DNA of 14,211 nt from Flavobacteriaceae bacterium. GTDB taxonomy: Bacteria; Bacteroidota; Bacteroidia; Flavobacteriales; Flavobacteriaceae. A model generated the notes under the pieces. That model was not told where the DNA came from. It was given only the letters and a program-made list of their open reading frames with translations, and searched no databases. The stretch is taken from the NCBI GenBank assembly GCA_002709185.1, contig PAQB01000047.1:1-14211 (forward strand), read 5' to 3'. Both the position numbers and the translations under genes were made by a program. Of this stretch, positions 6,321 through 14,211 are shown in pieces. Position 1 is the stretch's first letter, and the number at the start of each line of letters is the position of its first letter.

Positions 6321-6800
6321 ATGAAACTGACACAAATTATCACAATTGGAATTATATCACTGGCAATATCTTTAAGTTCTTGCATGCAAAATAAAGAAAA
6401 TAAAACCACTGAAAGTTCGGACAAAACCAAACATGAAATTGCAGTAAAAAAGACCTTTTTAAAAGGATTGACAATGGCTGATAAAGAAAATTTTTCAAAA
6501 GAGAGAGTAATGCTTAGCGATGGTAATATTACTGTTTACGATATAGAAGGCAACAAAATTAAAGGCATGAAACTGATGCAAGCCATGAAAAGTGGAAATT
6601 ATATTCCAGAATATTATGTCGATAAAAATAATGACATAAAAGTGGCGGTTTTAAGAACTGCAACAGATGCTGAAAAAAAGAAAATGAATATTACACAAGA
6701 CATGTCTAACGAATATAAAAATAAAGAGAAAGAATTAAGAGACATGGCTAAAGAGGAAGAAAATAAAATAAAAGAAACAAAAGATATGTTGAATCAATAA
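6321..6800 (+). CDS. Small lipoprotein of unknown function
   Basis: This is a 159-residue protein with a classic lipoprotein signal: a short basic N-terminus, a hydrophobic stretch at 5-18 and the lipobox LSSC (18-21). After lipidation at C21 it should be anchored to a membrane, facing the periplasm or cell surface. Residues 22-40 are a Lys/Glu-rich linker. A small folded domain follows at about 50-115, with repeated short beta-like segments (MLSDGNITVYDIEGNKIKG, then YIPEYYVDKNNDIKVAVLR). The last 40 residues are a highly charged helix, probably coiled coil (KEKELRDMAKEEENK). I do not recognise a family. It begins a run of three exported-protein genes in the same direction, 78 bases before the next one. 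Low-complexity Lys/Glu content makes distant homology searches unreliable. Confidence 0.7.
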   Translation: MKLTQIITIGIISLAISLSSCMQNKENKTTESSDKTKHEIAVKKTFLKGLTMADKENFSKERVMLSDGNITVYDIEGNKIKGMKLMQAMKSGNYIPEYYVDKNNDIKVAVLRTATDAEKKKMNITQDMSNEYKNKEKELRDMAKEEENKIKETKDMLNQ

Positions 6801-6878
6801 AACAACGGTTAAATATTACTGCAACATTTCAGAAATTTTAGATCTCTGTTAGCCCAATATTTAACAAAACACATACTT

Positions 6879-7352
6879 ATGAATAAAAAAATTATAGCCC
6901 TTTTAATTACAATAGCACTATCCACAGTCTGTAACGGTCAAGAAATTGAGATGAAAAAAGTCTTTGGAAGTTATAAATTCGCTTTGGAAGGAGAAAAAAT
7001 TTCTATGAGAAAAATTGTAGATCTCATGGAGCCAAATTACAAAGCCGCTGCTTTAATGAAAAAAGCGCATAAAAACCGCCTGTTAGGCGGAATTATTGGC
7101 GGTGCTGGAAGCGCGTTGGTCGGATGGAATCTTGGAATTGCAGCTTCTAAGAATGGAAATCCAAACTGGGTTATGGCAGGTCTTGGTGCAGGGCTGATTG
7201 TTGTTTCCATTCCAATCCATACAAACGCTAATAAAAATGCTAAAAAAGCCGTAGAAATGTACAATTCATCATTGGATGCATCCACATCTTTTAATCCTGA
7301 ATTTAAAGTACTGGCCAATAGAAATGGTATTGGTCTTGGAATCCGCTTTTAA
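6879..7352 (+). CDS. Exported protein with a glycine-rich membrane hairpin, unknown function
   Basis: This is a 157-residue protein. A signal peptide (basic residues 3-4, hydrophobic 5-17) probably ends at VCNG with the mature chain starting at Q21. The C18 context (STVC) is a poor lipobox, so lipidation is less likely. Residues 25-60 look like a short helix-rich region. Residues 69-89 (LGGIIGGAGSALVGWNLGIAA) and 98-112 (VMAGLGAGLIVVSIP) are two Gly/Ala-rich hydrophobic segments joined by a KNGNPN turn, resembling a glycine-zipper hairpin. A conserved-looking NANKNAKKAVEMYNSS follows, and the C-terminus ends in a beta-like stretch with terminal Phe, GIGLGIRF. I do not recognise a named family. 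An inner- or outer-membrane-associated role is inferred from the signal and hairpin only. Confidence 0.65.
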   Translation: MNKKIIALLITIALSTVCNGQEIEMKKVFGSYKFALEGEKISMRKIVDLMEPNYKAAALMKKAHKNRLLGGIIGGAGSALVGWNLGIAASKNGNPNWVMAGLGAGLIVVSIPIHTNANKNAKKAVEMYNSSLDASTSFNPEFKVLANRNGIGLGIRF

Positions 7353-7395
7353 ACAAACTCAAACGCCACAGTTATCTAAACATTGAAAAATAAAT

Positions 7396-8502
7396 ATGAA
7401 GAATATAGCCTCAACTCTAATACTTTTGTTTGTCCTTATTGGTTGCGGGCAAAATCCTAATAAAACTGCTACAACCCTAAAAATATGTGAGCTTGAACCC
7501 GTCGATGTAAAATTTCAAGAAGTACCCTATCTTCAGGCCTTGACTAAAAGATGTGGTGAAGGTATCGAGGCATGGTCAAAAAAAGAGTATGATTTGATAA
7601 CACCAACTTTTCATCCCTTTGTACAAGCGGTTCACAATGCCTATGCATACCATAGACCTCTGTCTATTTCACCAGATATGATATGGCTTTTAATAGCCCA
7701 AGGATTTTCAAAACATATTAATAGTAATCCAGAGAAACTAAGGCATCATTTTGTAGATTTTGACGGTAAAAAAGTGCTTAAAGTATATCGCAATATGTTT
7801 ATCAAAGGCTCTGACAAAAATGATTGGGAAAGTGTATTTCCTGAATTTACAGATAAAATTGGAGCATATACTGGGCAAAAATTATTGAACACAACGCTCT
7901 TAAACTTCTCTACAACTGGCACTGCAGAAAAAGCTGCTTTTGAAATTACACTTATGGAAGCCATGCACAGTTATTTTGTTTACGTCGTATACACATCTTG
8001 TGGCATCACACAAATAAAATTGGAAGGCAATACAGAGGATTGGGAATTGATATTGTCTAAAACCAAGGCTTTGGAGAAATACGACTTAGAATGGTGGACT
8101 AAAGATTTAATTCCTGTTTTAGAAAAATTTGTGGAGGCCTCAAAAGGGAAAACAGATATTGAGTTTTGGGGGCAGATGTACAAAAGTTTCGGGGGCAGTG
8201 GTGCCCCTTTAATTGATGGATGGATTCTCAAGTTCTTTCCTTATCTCAAAGATAAAGTAACCACCGAAGATTTCCCCTCTGGAATGGCCAAAGCAGATTT
8301 TTACTGGATTTACCAAGGTTTAGAATTTCAAATGGAGTTTTTGGCAGGATTTGTAGGGGTCAAACAAGACAAAGAAACCTTAGAACTGAGACCCGAGATC
8401 GGCTGGGCCATCAGAGATACTGGTAAACAAGGGATAAAGGATGATGATGCAAATTACAAGGATGAGATTCTAAACCCTTTCGAACCTGTTATTCCAAAAT
8501 AA
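7396..8502 (+). CDS. DUF4419-domain lipoprotein
   Basis: This is a 368-residue protein. A lipoprotein signal ends at the lipobox LIGC, with lipidation expected at C17. Residues about 70-335 look like DUF4419, a family of unknown function. Visible landmarks are HRPLSISPDMIWLLIAQGF (about 76-94), EKLRHHFVDFDGKK, LLNFSTTGTAEKAAF, the central CGITQIKLEGNTEDWELI, and SFGGSGAPLIDGWILKFFPYL near the end of the domain. Conserved histidines, tryptophans and the Cys-Gly turn could suggest an enzyme, but no catalytic motif can be named. The predicted location is the outer membrane or cell surface. The gene follows the glycine-rich hairpin gene by 43 bases and converges on the symporter gene 28 bases away. 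The three exported-protein genes may be one transcript, though gaps of 43 and 78 bases leave room for separate promoters. Confidence 0.82.
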   Translation: MKNIASTLILLFVLIGCGQNPNKTATTLKICELEPVDVKFQEVPYLQALTKRCGEGIEAWSKKEYDLITPTFHPFVQAVHNAYAYHRPLSISPDMIWLLIAQGFSKHINSNPEKLRHHFVDFDGKKVLKVYRNMFIKGSDKNDWESVFPEFTDKIGAYTGQKLLNTTLLNFSTTGTAEKAAFEITLMEAMHSYFVYVVYTSCGITQIKLEGNTEDWELILSKTKALEKYDLEWWTKDLIPVLEKFVEASKGKTDIEFWGQMYKSFGGSGAPLIDGWILKFFPYLKDKVTTEDFPSGMAKADFYWIYQGLEFQMEFLAGFVGVKQDKETLELRPEIGWAIRDTGKQGIKDDDANYKDEILNPFEPVIPK

Positions 8503-8530
8503 AAAAGCCAATCATCAACATATATTTAAA

Positions 8531-9856
8531 TCACTTTACAGCTTCTAAATGATCGTCCCAGTCTTTAGGCTTAGGGTCGTGCAATTTGCCTTCAAGTTTG
8601 GCAATGAAGGTAGAAACTGTAGCATCTCCAGTGACATTAATAACTGTTCTACACATATCTAGAGGTCGATCTACCGCAAAAATCAAGGCCAATCCAATGG
8701 CCAGCTTATCTGCTGGAAAGCCCACAGATTCTAAAACAATGACCAACATCACCATGCCAGCACCGGGCACAGCCGCACTACCTATGGAGGCCAAAAGAGC
8801 GGTAAGTACAATCATCAATTGGTCTGCAAATGTCAAATCAAAATTAAGCGCTTGTGCGATAAAAACAGCGGCAACGGCTTGGTAAAGGCTGGTTCCATCC
8901 ATATTGATGGTCGCACCAACTGGCAACACAAAACTAGACACTTCCTTGTCAACACCAACATGCTCCTCCACCCGTTCCATGGTCACTGGAAGCGTGGCAG
9001 CACTGCTGCTGGTCGAAAAGGCCAGCAATTGCGCGGGACTAATTTGCTTTAAAAACCAAAAGGGATTCTTTTTGACCACAAAAGCCAAAATAAGAAGATA
9101 AAAACAGACCATTAAAAGTAAACCGCCCACAACGACAGAAGCGTAAAACAAAAGTGCATATAAAAGTTCTGGATCACCTGATGAAACCACAACGTTGGCC
9201 AAAAGCGCAAAAACAGCATAAGGGGCTGTTAACATAATCAAGTCTACCATTTTTAAAACCACATCATTCAGAGAATCAAATACATCTTTTAACGGTTTGG
9301 CGCGTTTCTCGCCAATAAGCAATAAAGAAATTCCCAAGAAAATAGACAGAAAAATAACTTGCAACATCAATTTGTTGTTGCTAAGGGCAGAAAACGCATT
9401 TTCTGGAACCATATCTACTACAAAATCAAGTGGACCGCTGTCTTGCTGGCGGCCAGCCTCTGCAATCTTGCCTTGCACACTGCTGTTGTTGGCATAGGTT
9501 GCAGTTAATTTAGAAATAGTGGCGTCTGAAACCCCATCACCAGGATTAAAAATATTAACCAAAGTCAAACCAATGCTGATGGCCACTACCGTTGTGAAAA
9601 CGTAAATAATAATGGTCTTTAGACCAATAGAAGCAAATTTTGAAATGTCTTTTAAGTCGGAGATTCCCTTTATGAGAGAGGCTAAAATCAAAGGGACCGC
9701 AATTAACTTAAGCAGCTTTACAAAAATAGTCCCCAATGGCCTGATCCATGCTGTAATAAAAGTAGCACCCCATTCAATTTGAAGCATCAAAAAACCAAAA
9801 ATCACGCCCAAAAGCATGCCAATTAATATTTTCCAATGCAAGGCCAAAGGTTTCAT
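8531..9856 (-). CDS. Dicarboxylate/amino acid:cation symporter (DAACS/EAAT family)
   Basis: This 441-residue inner-membrane transporter is of the usual length for the GltP/GltT/EAAT family. Hairpin 1 carries TSSSAATLP (282-290), TM7 carries NMDGT (318-322), and TM8 carries D400-x2-R403 followed by NVTGD (407-411). Asp and Arg here match the residues that bind the substrate amino and side-chain carboxylate groups in GltPh (D394/R397) and EAATs, which favours aspartate/glutamate over neutral amino acids. Uptake is driven by Na+ or H+. The loop between TM3 and TM4 (about 105-145) is long and polar. The start ATG at 9854-9856 lies 4 bases after the aroC stop, so the two are probably co-transcribed. 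A dicarboxylate such as succinate is an alternative substrate. Confidence 0.93.
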   Translation of the reverse strand: MKPLALHWKILIGMLLGVIFGFLMLQIEWGATFITAWIRPLGTIFVKLLKLIAVPLILASLIKGISDLKDISKFASIGLKTIIIYVFTTVVAISIGLTLVNIFNPGDGVSDATISKLTATYANNSSVQGKIAEAGRQQDSGPLDFVVDMVPENAFSALSNNKLMLQVIFLSIFLGISLLLIGEKRAKPLKDVFDSLNDVVLKMVDLIMLTAPYAVFALLANVVVSSGDPELLYALLFYASVVVGGLLLMVCFYLLILAFVVKKNPFWFLKQISPAQLLAFSTSSSAATLPVTMERVEEHVGVDKEVSSFVLPVGATINMDGTSLYQAVAAVFIAQALNFDLTFADQLMIVLTALLASIGSAAVPGAGMVMLVIVLESVGFPADKLAIGLALIFAVDRPLDMCRTVINVTGDATVSTFIAKLEGKLHDPKPKDWDDHLEAVK

Positions 9857-9860
9857 AATA

Positions 9861-10925
9861 TTATAGTTTTGAAAGGCGGTTAAGCAGCGTGAAATCTGCC
9901 AAAACCAATGCTGCCATGGCTTCTACAATGGGAACGGCACGCGGTACCACACAAGGGTCGTGACGCCCCTTACCGTGCATTTTTACCGAATTACCAGTTT
10001 TATCAATTGTATCTTGTGATTGCATCACCGTGGCAACAGGTTTAAAAGCCACATTGAAATAAATATCCATTCCATTGCTGATGCCCCCTTGAATGCCACC
10101 CGAGTGGTTGGTCTTGGTAGTACCATCGCTATTAAAAGCGTCATTATGGACGCTGCCTTTCATTTTAACCCCATCAAAACCAGAACCATACTCAAATCCT
10201 TTGACAGCATTAATGGACAACATGGCTTTTCCCAGTTGGGCGTGTAATCTATCGTATACTGGCTCTCCGAGGCCCACGGGCACATTCTTTAGGACACAAG
10301 AAACCGTACCTCCTATGGTATCCCCTTCTTTTCGGATGGCTTTTATTTTTTCAATCATGGCTTCAGCTACAGTTATATCAGGACAGCGAACGATATTAGA
10401 TTCGGTTTGTGATAAATCCAATTGGTGATGGTTTTTTGCTAAAGAAATGGGTCCAACTGAAGAGGTGTAAGCTGTTATGGAAATACCACTTAAAAATTGT
10501 TTCGCGATAGCACCTGCAACCACCCGACAAGCGGTTTCTCTGGCCGAGCTGCGGCCGCCCCCTCTGTAATCTCTTTGCCCATATTTTTCGTTGTAAGTAA
10601 AATCGGCGTGGCTGGGACGAAATACATCCTTGATGTGGCTGTAATCTTTCGATTTTTGATCGGTATTTTTAATGATAAATCCTATAGGCATTCCAGTGGT
10701 AACACCTTCAAAAATTCCGGATTGAAATGCGACTGTATCGGGTTCTTTCCGCTGGGTTACAATCTTGGATTGGCCAGGCTTGCGGCGGTCCATCTCTTGT
10801 TGAATTTTATCAAGATCAATAGAAACACCTGCAGGGCAACCATCAATTACACCGCCAATGGCAGGGCCATGAGATTCCCCAAAGGTTGTTAATTTAAAAA
10901 TGTTTCCGAATGAATTTCCAGCCAT
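9861..10925 (-). CDS. aroC: Chorismate synthase
   Basis: This 354-residue cytosolic enzyme converts 5-enolpyruvylshikimate 3-phosphate to chorismate with reduced FMN, the last step of the shikimate pathway to aromatic amino acids and folate. All family signatures are present: GESHG at 16-20 with catalytic H19, RPSHAD at 103-108 with catalytic H106, [11 protein letters not shown] (121-131), and GRHDP near residue 320 followed by [13 protein letters not shown]. The length matches bacterial AroC. The ATG at 10923-10925 gives the conserved N-terminus [10 protein letters not shown]. It lies 62 bases after the bshA stop. That gap has no clean promoter box: TAGGCTTTG at 10928-10936 has one base too many between TA and TTTG and is too close to the start. 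The symporter gene follows 4 bases downstream. Confidence 0.97.
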   Translation of the reverse strand: MAGNSFGNIFKLTTFGESHGPAIGGVIDGCPAGVSIDLDKIQQEMDRRKPGQSKIVTQRKEPDTVAFQSGIFEGVTTGMPIGFIIKNTDQKSKDYSHIKDVFRPSHADFTYNEKYGQRDYRGGGRSSARETACRVVAGAIAKQFLSGISITAYTSSVGPISLAKNHHQLDLSQTESNIVRCPDITVAEAMIEKIKAIRKEGDTIGGTVSCVLKNVPVGLGEPVYDRLHAQLGKAMLSINAVKGFEYGSGFDGVKMKGSVHNDAFNSDGTTKTNHSGGIQGGISNGMDIYFNVAFKPVATVMQSQDTIDKTGNSVKMHGKGRHDPCVVPRAVPIVEAMAALVLADFTLLNRLSKL

Positions 10926-10987
10926 AATGACAAAGCCTATTGATTAATATTAAGATGTAAAATTAATAAAATAAGCGCTAGCAGCCA

Positions 10988-12124
10988 TTAAATTGAGATA
11001 CAATTTTTTAGAGCAGTTTCGTAAACCGCTTCATAACTGGAAACAATTTGATGAATGTCAAATTTAGAAGCCACGGATTTTGCGGCCATTTTAAAGGTTT
11101 CAAGCCTATCAGAATCTTTTAAAATGTGAAGGGCATTTTTGGACATAGTTTCTATATCTCCCACTGGACTTAAAAACCCTGAGAGGCGATCAATGTTAAC
11201 CTCTGGTAAACCACCAGAATCACTTGAAATGACAGGAACGCCTGACGCCATGGCTTCCAGGGCAGATAACCCAAAACTTTCAGTTTCTGAAGGCAAAAGA
11301 AATAAATCACTGAAACATAAAATTTTATTGACCTCGTTACTATTCCCTAAAAACACCACGCGGTCTTGAATTTCAAGCTGTGCACAGAGACGTTCGGCAT
11401 AAGCACGCTCAGGGCCCTCTCCAACCATCATCAATTTAGAAGGGATTTCTTTTTGAATGTTATTAAAGATGTGAATCACATCAGGAATGCGTTTTACGGG
11501 TCTAAAATTACTCACGTGAGTTATCACGCGCTCTTCAGCACTTGCTAAAAGCCCTCGTGGACATAAATTGACTGTCTCTTTATACTTCTTTAAATCTATA
11601 AAATTTGGAATAACATTGATGTCTTTCTGGGTATTAAACAACCTTTGGGTTACGTCTTTTAAACTTTGAGATACTGATGTAACGGCATCAGATTGATTGA
11701 TACTAAAAGTTACTGCCGTTTTGTAAAAAGGATGGCTTCCCACAAGCGTTACATCTGTACCGTGTAAAGTGGTCACAATTGGCAATACAATGCCTTCTTG
11801 ATGTAACATTTGTTTAGCCATATAGCCAGCGTAGGCATGTGGGATGGCATAATGTACATGCAATACATCAATTTTATACATTTTGACCATGTCCACAATC
11901 TTACTGGACAATGCCAATTCATAGGGCTGGTAATGAAATAATGGGTAATCTGGCACATTAACTTCGTGAAAATGAACATTTTCGCTGATCAGTTCAAGCC
12001 GTACAGGCTGTCGGTATGTTATAAAATGGACTTCATGCCCTTTTCGAGACAACTCCAGGCCAAGCTCTGTAGCAATCACGCCACTGCCGCCAAAGGTGGG
12101 ATAACAAACAATTCCTATTTTCAT
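10988..12124 (-). CDS. bshA: N-acetyl-alpha-D-glucosaminyl L-malate synthase BshA
   Basis: This 378-residue GT4-family glycosyltransferase transfers GlcNAc from UDP-GlcNAc to L-malate, the first step of bacillithiol synthesis. The N-terminal Rossmann domain has CYPTFGGSG (7-15), RQPVRL (38-43), DVLHVHYAIPHA (86-97) and LHGTD (120-124), all typical of BshA. The C-terminal nucleotide-sugar domain has NFRPVKR (206-212), GEGPE (235-239) and the E-x7-E pair E282/E290 in ESFGLSALEAMASG. The open frame runs further upstream to 12445, but that extension overlaps the preceding gene and adds unrelated sequence. The ATG at 12122-12124 gives MKIGIVCYP, the normal BshA start, and sits one base after the upstream stop codon. 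Co-transcription with the GH3-beta-lactamase gene is likely. BshB and BshC are not in this window. Confidence 0.93.
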   Translation of the reverse strand: MKIGIVCYPTFGGSGVIATELGLELSRKGHEVHFITYRQPVRLELISENVHFHEVNVPDYPLFHYQPYELALSSKIVDMVKMYKIDVLHVHYAIPHAYAGYMAKQMLHQEGIVLPIVTTLHGTDVTLVGSHPFYKTAVTFSINQSDAVTSVSQSLKDVTQRLFNTQKDINVIPNFIDLKKYKETVNLCPRGLLASAEERVITHVSNFRPVKRIPDVIHIFNNIQKEIPSKLMMVGEGPERAYAERLCAQLEIQDRVVFLGNSNEVNKILCFSDLFLLPSETESFGLSALEAMASGVPVISSDSGGLPEVNIDRLSGFLSPVGDIETMSKNALHILKDSDRLETFKMAAKSVASKFDIHQIVSSYEAVYETALKNCISI

Positions 12125-12125
12125 T

Positions 12126-14211
12126 TTAATCTGTAATGGCTTCTTGAATAAAGCGTTGGATTTCGGTCCGAATATTGTCCTCAAGCAAGCGGTTATTCTT
12201 GGAATCGGGATATGTTCGGTTGGACAAAAATACATAAATAATCGCTTCCTCAGGATCGGCCCAAGCAAAGGTGCCTGTAAATCCCGAATGCCCAAAACTT
12301 TGCATGGACACACAACCACAAGTAGGGCCATCTTCTTCCAGTTGGGGTTTATCAAAGCCCACTCCTCTTCTGTTATCGTCTTCACAATAATAGCAGGTGT
12401 TAAAAGCAGTAATGGTTTGAGGTTTGATAAAGTTTTCTCCGCCATAAGTCCCCTTTTGCAAAAACATTTGCATCAACTTGGCCACATCATTTGCCGTACT
12501 AAATAAACCGGCATGCCCCCCCACTCCATTTTGCATAGCAGCGCCCATATCGTGCACATGACCATGAACTTTTTCAAAGCGAAAATAATTATCCTGTTCT
12601 GTAGGAATGATTTGAGTTTTATCGAAACGATTTAAAGGAAGATAGGTAGAAGAATTGGCGCCTATAGAACTGTAAAAGTGTTGTTGAATCAAATCATTTA
12701 ATGGAAGTTCATAATGGTTCTCAATAAATTCCTTTAAAATGTAGTAAGGCAGATCGCTGTAGCGATATTTGCGCTTTTCTAAGAGCTCGGATGCAAAAAT
12801 ATTTTCATGAATACTGTCTGTAAAATCGGCACGGAGAAATGTGTTGTCCGAAATTTGAATCGGAAAATCTATAGATTTTTTAGTTCTGAAAAAATTTGGA
12901 TGAGGTTTTTGGGTGACAGAATCTAAAGTAGCAGAGTAAAACGGGATCCAAGGTTTTAGTTGGGCAAAATGCGATAACATTTCTTTGAGGGTGATATGGG
13001 CTTTATTAGAATTTTTGTAGCTTGGCAATAAGGTTTCCAAGCGGTCGTCTAAGTTAACTACACCCAAATCGACCAACTCCATAAGCAGAGGCAGTGTAAC
13101 TAAAATCTTAGTCAGTGAAGCTACATCGTACAAGTCCTTGGGGGAAACCTTTATCTTATTTTCATAGGTGTGGTGACCAAAACTTTTGTGGTAAACGACC
13201 TTGCCTTTACGTGCCACAAGGAGTTGTAAACCTGGTGTCATCTTTTTATCGATTGCCAAATGGGCCATAGAATCCAACTTAAGGAGCCGCCTGGAACTCA
13301 TGCCTACACTTTCTGGAACCCCATAAGCCAATCTTCCCAATGGTTGAGTTTGAATCCCTTGACCGACCTTAAAAGAGGAGTTGGAAATACTTACAGGTAA
13401 TTTTCCTTTGGCGGGCAAAGCACCAAAAATAATTTGAGCGGCAACGCGCTGAGAAATTTCACTGTTTTGATAAGCCAACAAAATACTTTCTATATTTGAA
13501 AGTGATTTTAAAGCATTTAAGGCATAGGGCTTAGTAAAGACCGATAAAATTACTTTATTTTGACGGGCAATTTCTTGCAACCAAACCAATTCCTTATTTG
13601 AAAATTGATAAGCTTTCCAGGGACTTAAATTGGATTTATGAAATCCGATTATTACAGAACTATAAGAATTTAAAGAAGCTAACACCGCATCAAGGTTTTG
13701 AGATTCAATTTTATCCACCTTCGTATATTGTTGCAATGCATTATAAAAAGCATCGCCTGAATCGTCTCCCATCGGAAGGTAGGCAACCTTCTGTAATTGC
13801 AAATCATTTATCGGGATAGATGAATTTTTATTTTTAACAATCGTGTGTGCATTTTGCATCAAACGCTCATACAAAACATCGTCTATTGGGCGGTTCAAGT
13901 CTTCAATAAGATTTTCAATCTCTACAGGCTGATACATATGCAAACCTACTTTGTATTTAGCGCGTAAAATCTTTTTAACAGAATGGGCTAAACGGACCTC
14001 TGTAATTTCTCCAGAATCATATGCAGCTGTTATTTTTTCAATGCCTTGTCTTACATCTTTAGACATTAATAATACATCGTTACCCGCCATAAAAGCCTGT
14101 AAGTCAATTGCACCAGCCGAACTGTAATTTGAAACGCCTTTCATGTCCAGTGCATCTGTAAAAATCAAACCCTTAAAATCTAGCTTTGATTTTAAAATTT
14201 TACTAACTATA
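12126..14211 (-). CDS. GH3 beta-N-acetylglucosaminidase-like / beta-lactamase-family fusion (5' end missing)
   Basis: The 695 codons present run off the right edge with no start; the TTG at 14166-14168 is an internal Leu codon. The upstream codons continue in frame as KSKLDFKGLIFTDALDMKG, the GH3 segment with the nucleophile Asp (codon 14154-14156). A GH3 C-terminal-like domain follows, then a serine hydrolase (beta-lactamase/class C) domain from about 13300 to 12140. The hydrolase has Ser-x-x-Lys (SLTK, codons 13107-13118), Tyr-Ser-Asp (12753-12761) in the YxN position, and His-Ser-Gly (12282-12290). Full-length relatives are near 970-1000 residues and exported. The GH3 half probably removes terminal GlcNAc from peptidoglycan; the hydrolase half may act on peptides or esters. 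Four cysteines (CYYC and CGC) lie just before His-Ser-Gly. bshA follows after a single base. Confidence 0.88.
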   Translation of the reverse strand, partial: IVSKILKSKLDFKGLIFTDALDMKGVSNYSSAGAIDLQAFMAGNDVLLMSKDVRQGIEKITAAYDSGEITEVRLAHSVKKILRAKYKVGLHMYQPVEIENLIEDLNRPIDDVLYERLMQNAHTIVKNKNSSIPINDLQLQKVAYLPMGDDSGDAFYNALQQYTKVDKIESQNLDAVLASLNSYSSVIIGFHKSNLSPWKAYQFSNKELVWLQEIARQNKVILSVFTKPYALNALKSLSNIESILLAYQNSEISQRVAAQIIFGALPAKGKLPVSISNSSFKVGQGIQTQPLGRLAYGVPESVGMSSRRLLKLDSMAHLAIDKKMTPGLQLLVARKGKVVYHKSFGHHTYENKIKVSPKDLYDVASLTKILVTLPLLMELVDLGVVNLDDRLETLLPSYKNSNKAHITLKEMLSHFAQLKPWIPFYSATLDSVTQKPHPNFFRTKKSIDFPIQISDNTFLRADFTDSIHENIFASELLEKRKYRYSDLPYYILKEFIENHYELPLNDLIQQHFYSSIGANSSTYLPLNRFDKTQIIPTEQDNYFRFEKVHGHVHDMGAAMQNGVGGHAGLFSTANDVAKLMQMFLQKGTYGGENFIKPQTITAFNTCYYCEDDNRRGVGFDKPQLEEDGPTCGCVSMQSFGHSGFTGTFAWADPEEAIIYVFLSNRTYPDSKNNRLLEDNIRTEIQRFIQEAITD

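Noticed and set aside
8503..8530. Terminator between the convergent DUF4419 and symporter genes
   Set aside because: The 28 bases contain no stem-loop of useful length; termination must occur in the coding region or be factor-dependent.
8586..9101. Three overlapping plus-strand open frames opposite the symporter
   Set aside because: They are shadows of the conserved TM7-TM8 coding region; no start context or protein family supports them.
10093..10892. Plus-strand open frames of 111 and 131 residues opposite aroC
   Set aside because: They lie wholly antisense to a secure aroC gene, have no recognisable domain and show compositions expected from the opposite strand.
10926..10987. Possible aroC promoter (TAGGCTTTG on the minus strand)
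   Set aside because: It has three bases instead of two between TA and TTTG, sits only 2 bases from the start codon, and has no -33 partner at the right spacing.
12125..12445. Upstream extension of bshA giving a 485-residue protein
   Set aside because: The extra 107 residues overlap the 3' end of the beta-lactamase-domain gene in another frame, look non-homologous, and the normal BshA N-terminus starts at 12124.
12144..12506. Plus-strand 120-residue open frame
   Set aside because: It is antisense to the conserved C-terminal part of the serine hydrolase domain and has no domain-like or signal features.
14166..14168. TTG as the start of the GH3-beta-lactamase gene
   Set aside because: The frame stays open to the window edge and encodes typical GH3 sequence upstream, including residues that precede the catalytic Asp, so the codon is an internal Leu.

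Overview
The window looks like a chromosomal segment of a member of the Bacteroidota, most likely a Flavobacteriaceae species. Four things point there: AT-rich DNA, a TAnnTTTG-type promoter, a near absence of Shine-Dalgarno sequences, and a gene set (fused two-domain BCKDH-type E1, BshA, a GH3/beta-lactamase fusion, a signal-peptide-less Ca3427-like binding protein) that I recognise from that family. The DNA is densely coding. No intergenic gap reaches 300 bases. I see no tRNA, rRNA, CRISPR array, insertion sequence or other mobile element.

Layout. At the left edge (2-160, +) is the C-terminal end of a probable cyclodeaminase. It converges on a minus-strand pair, a fused alpha/beta 2-oxoacid dehydrogenase E1 (3029-1041) followed with no gap by a membrane di-iron sterol desaturase/fatty acid hydroxylase-family protein (1040-165). 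A 119-bp divergent region with promoter-like boxes on both strands separates these from a plus-strand four-gene operon (3149-6159): isopenicillin N synthase-like 2OG-Fe(II) oxygenase, SUI1/eIF1-like protein, uridine phosphorylase-like nucleoside phosphorylase and Ca3427/THI5-like binding protein. Next come three plus-strand genes for exported proteins of unknown function (6321-8502): a small lipoprotein, a glycine-rich hairpin protein and a DUF4419 lipoprotein. They converge on a long minus-strand block (14211-8531). Read in transcription order, that block is a GH3-beta-lactamase fusion (5' end outside the window), bshA, aroC and an acidic amino acid/dicarboxylate:cation symporter.

How the genes may work together. 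The E1 enzyme probably starts oxidation of branched-chain 2-oxoacids, which supplies acyl-CoA primers for iso-branched lipids; the coupled membrane hydroxylase may act on such lipids. The four-gene operon joins a small-molecule oxygenase, a pyrimidine nucleoside phosphorylase and a cytosolic binding protein, and no known pathway explains it. BshA makes GlcNAc-malate for bacillithiol and sits one base after a probable cell-wall GlcNAc-releasing enzyme. AroC closes the shikimate pathway. These links are inferences from proximity; the individual family assignments are mostly secure.
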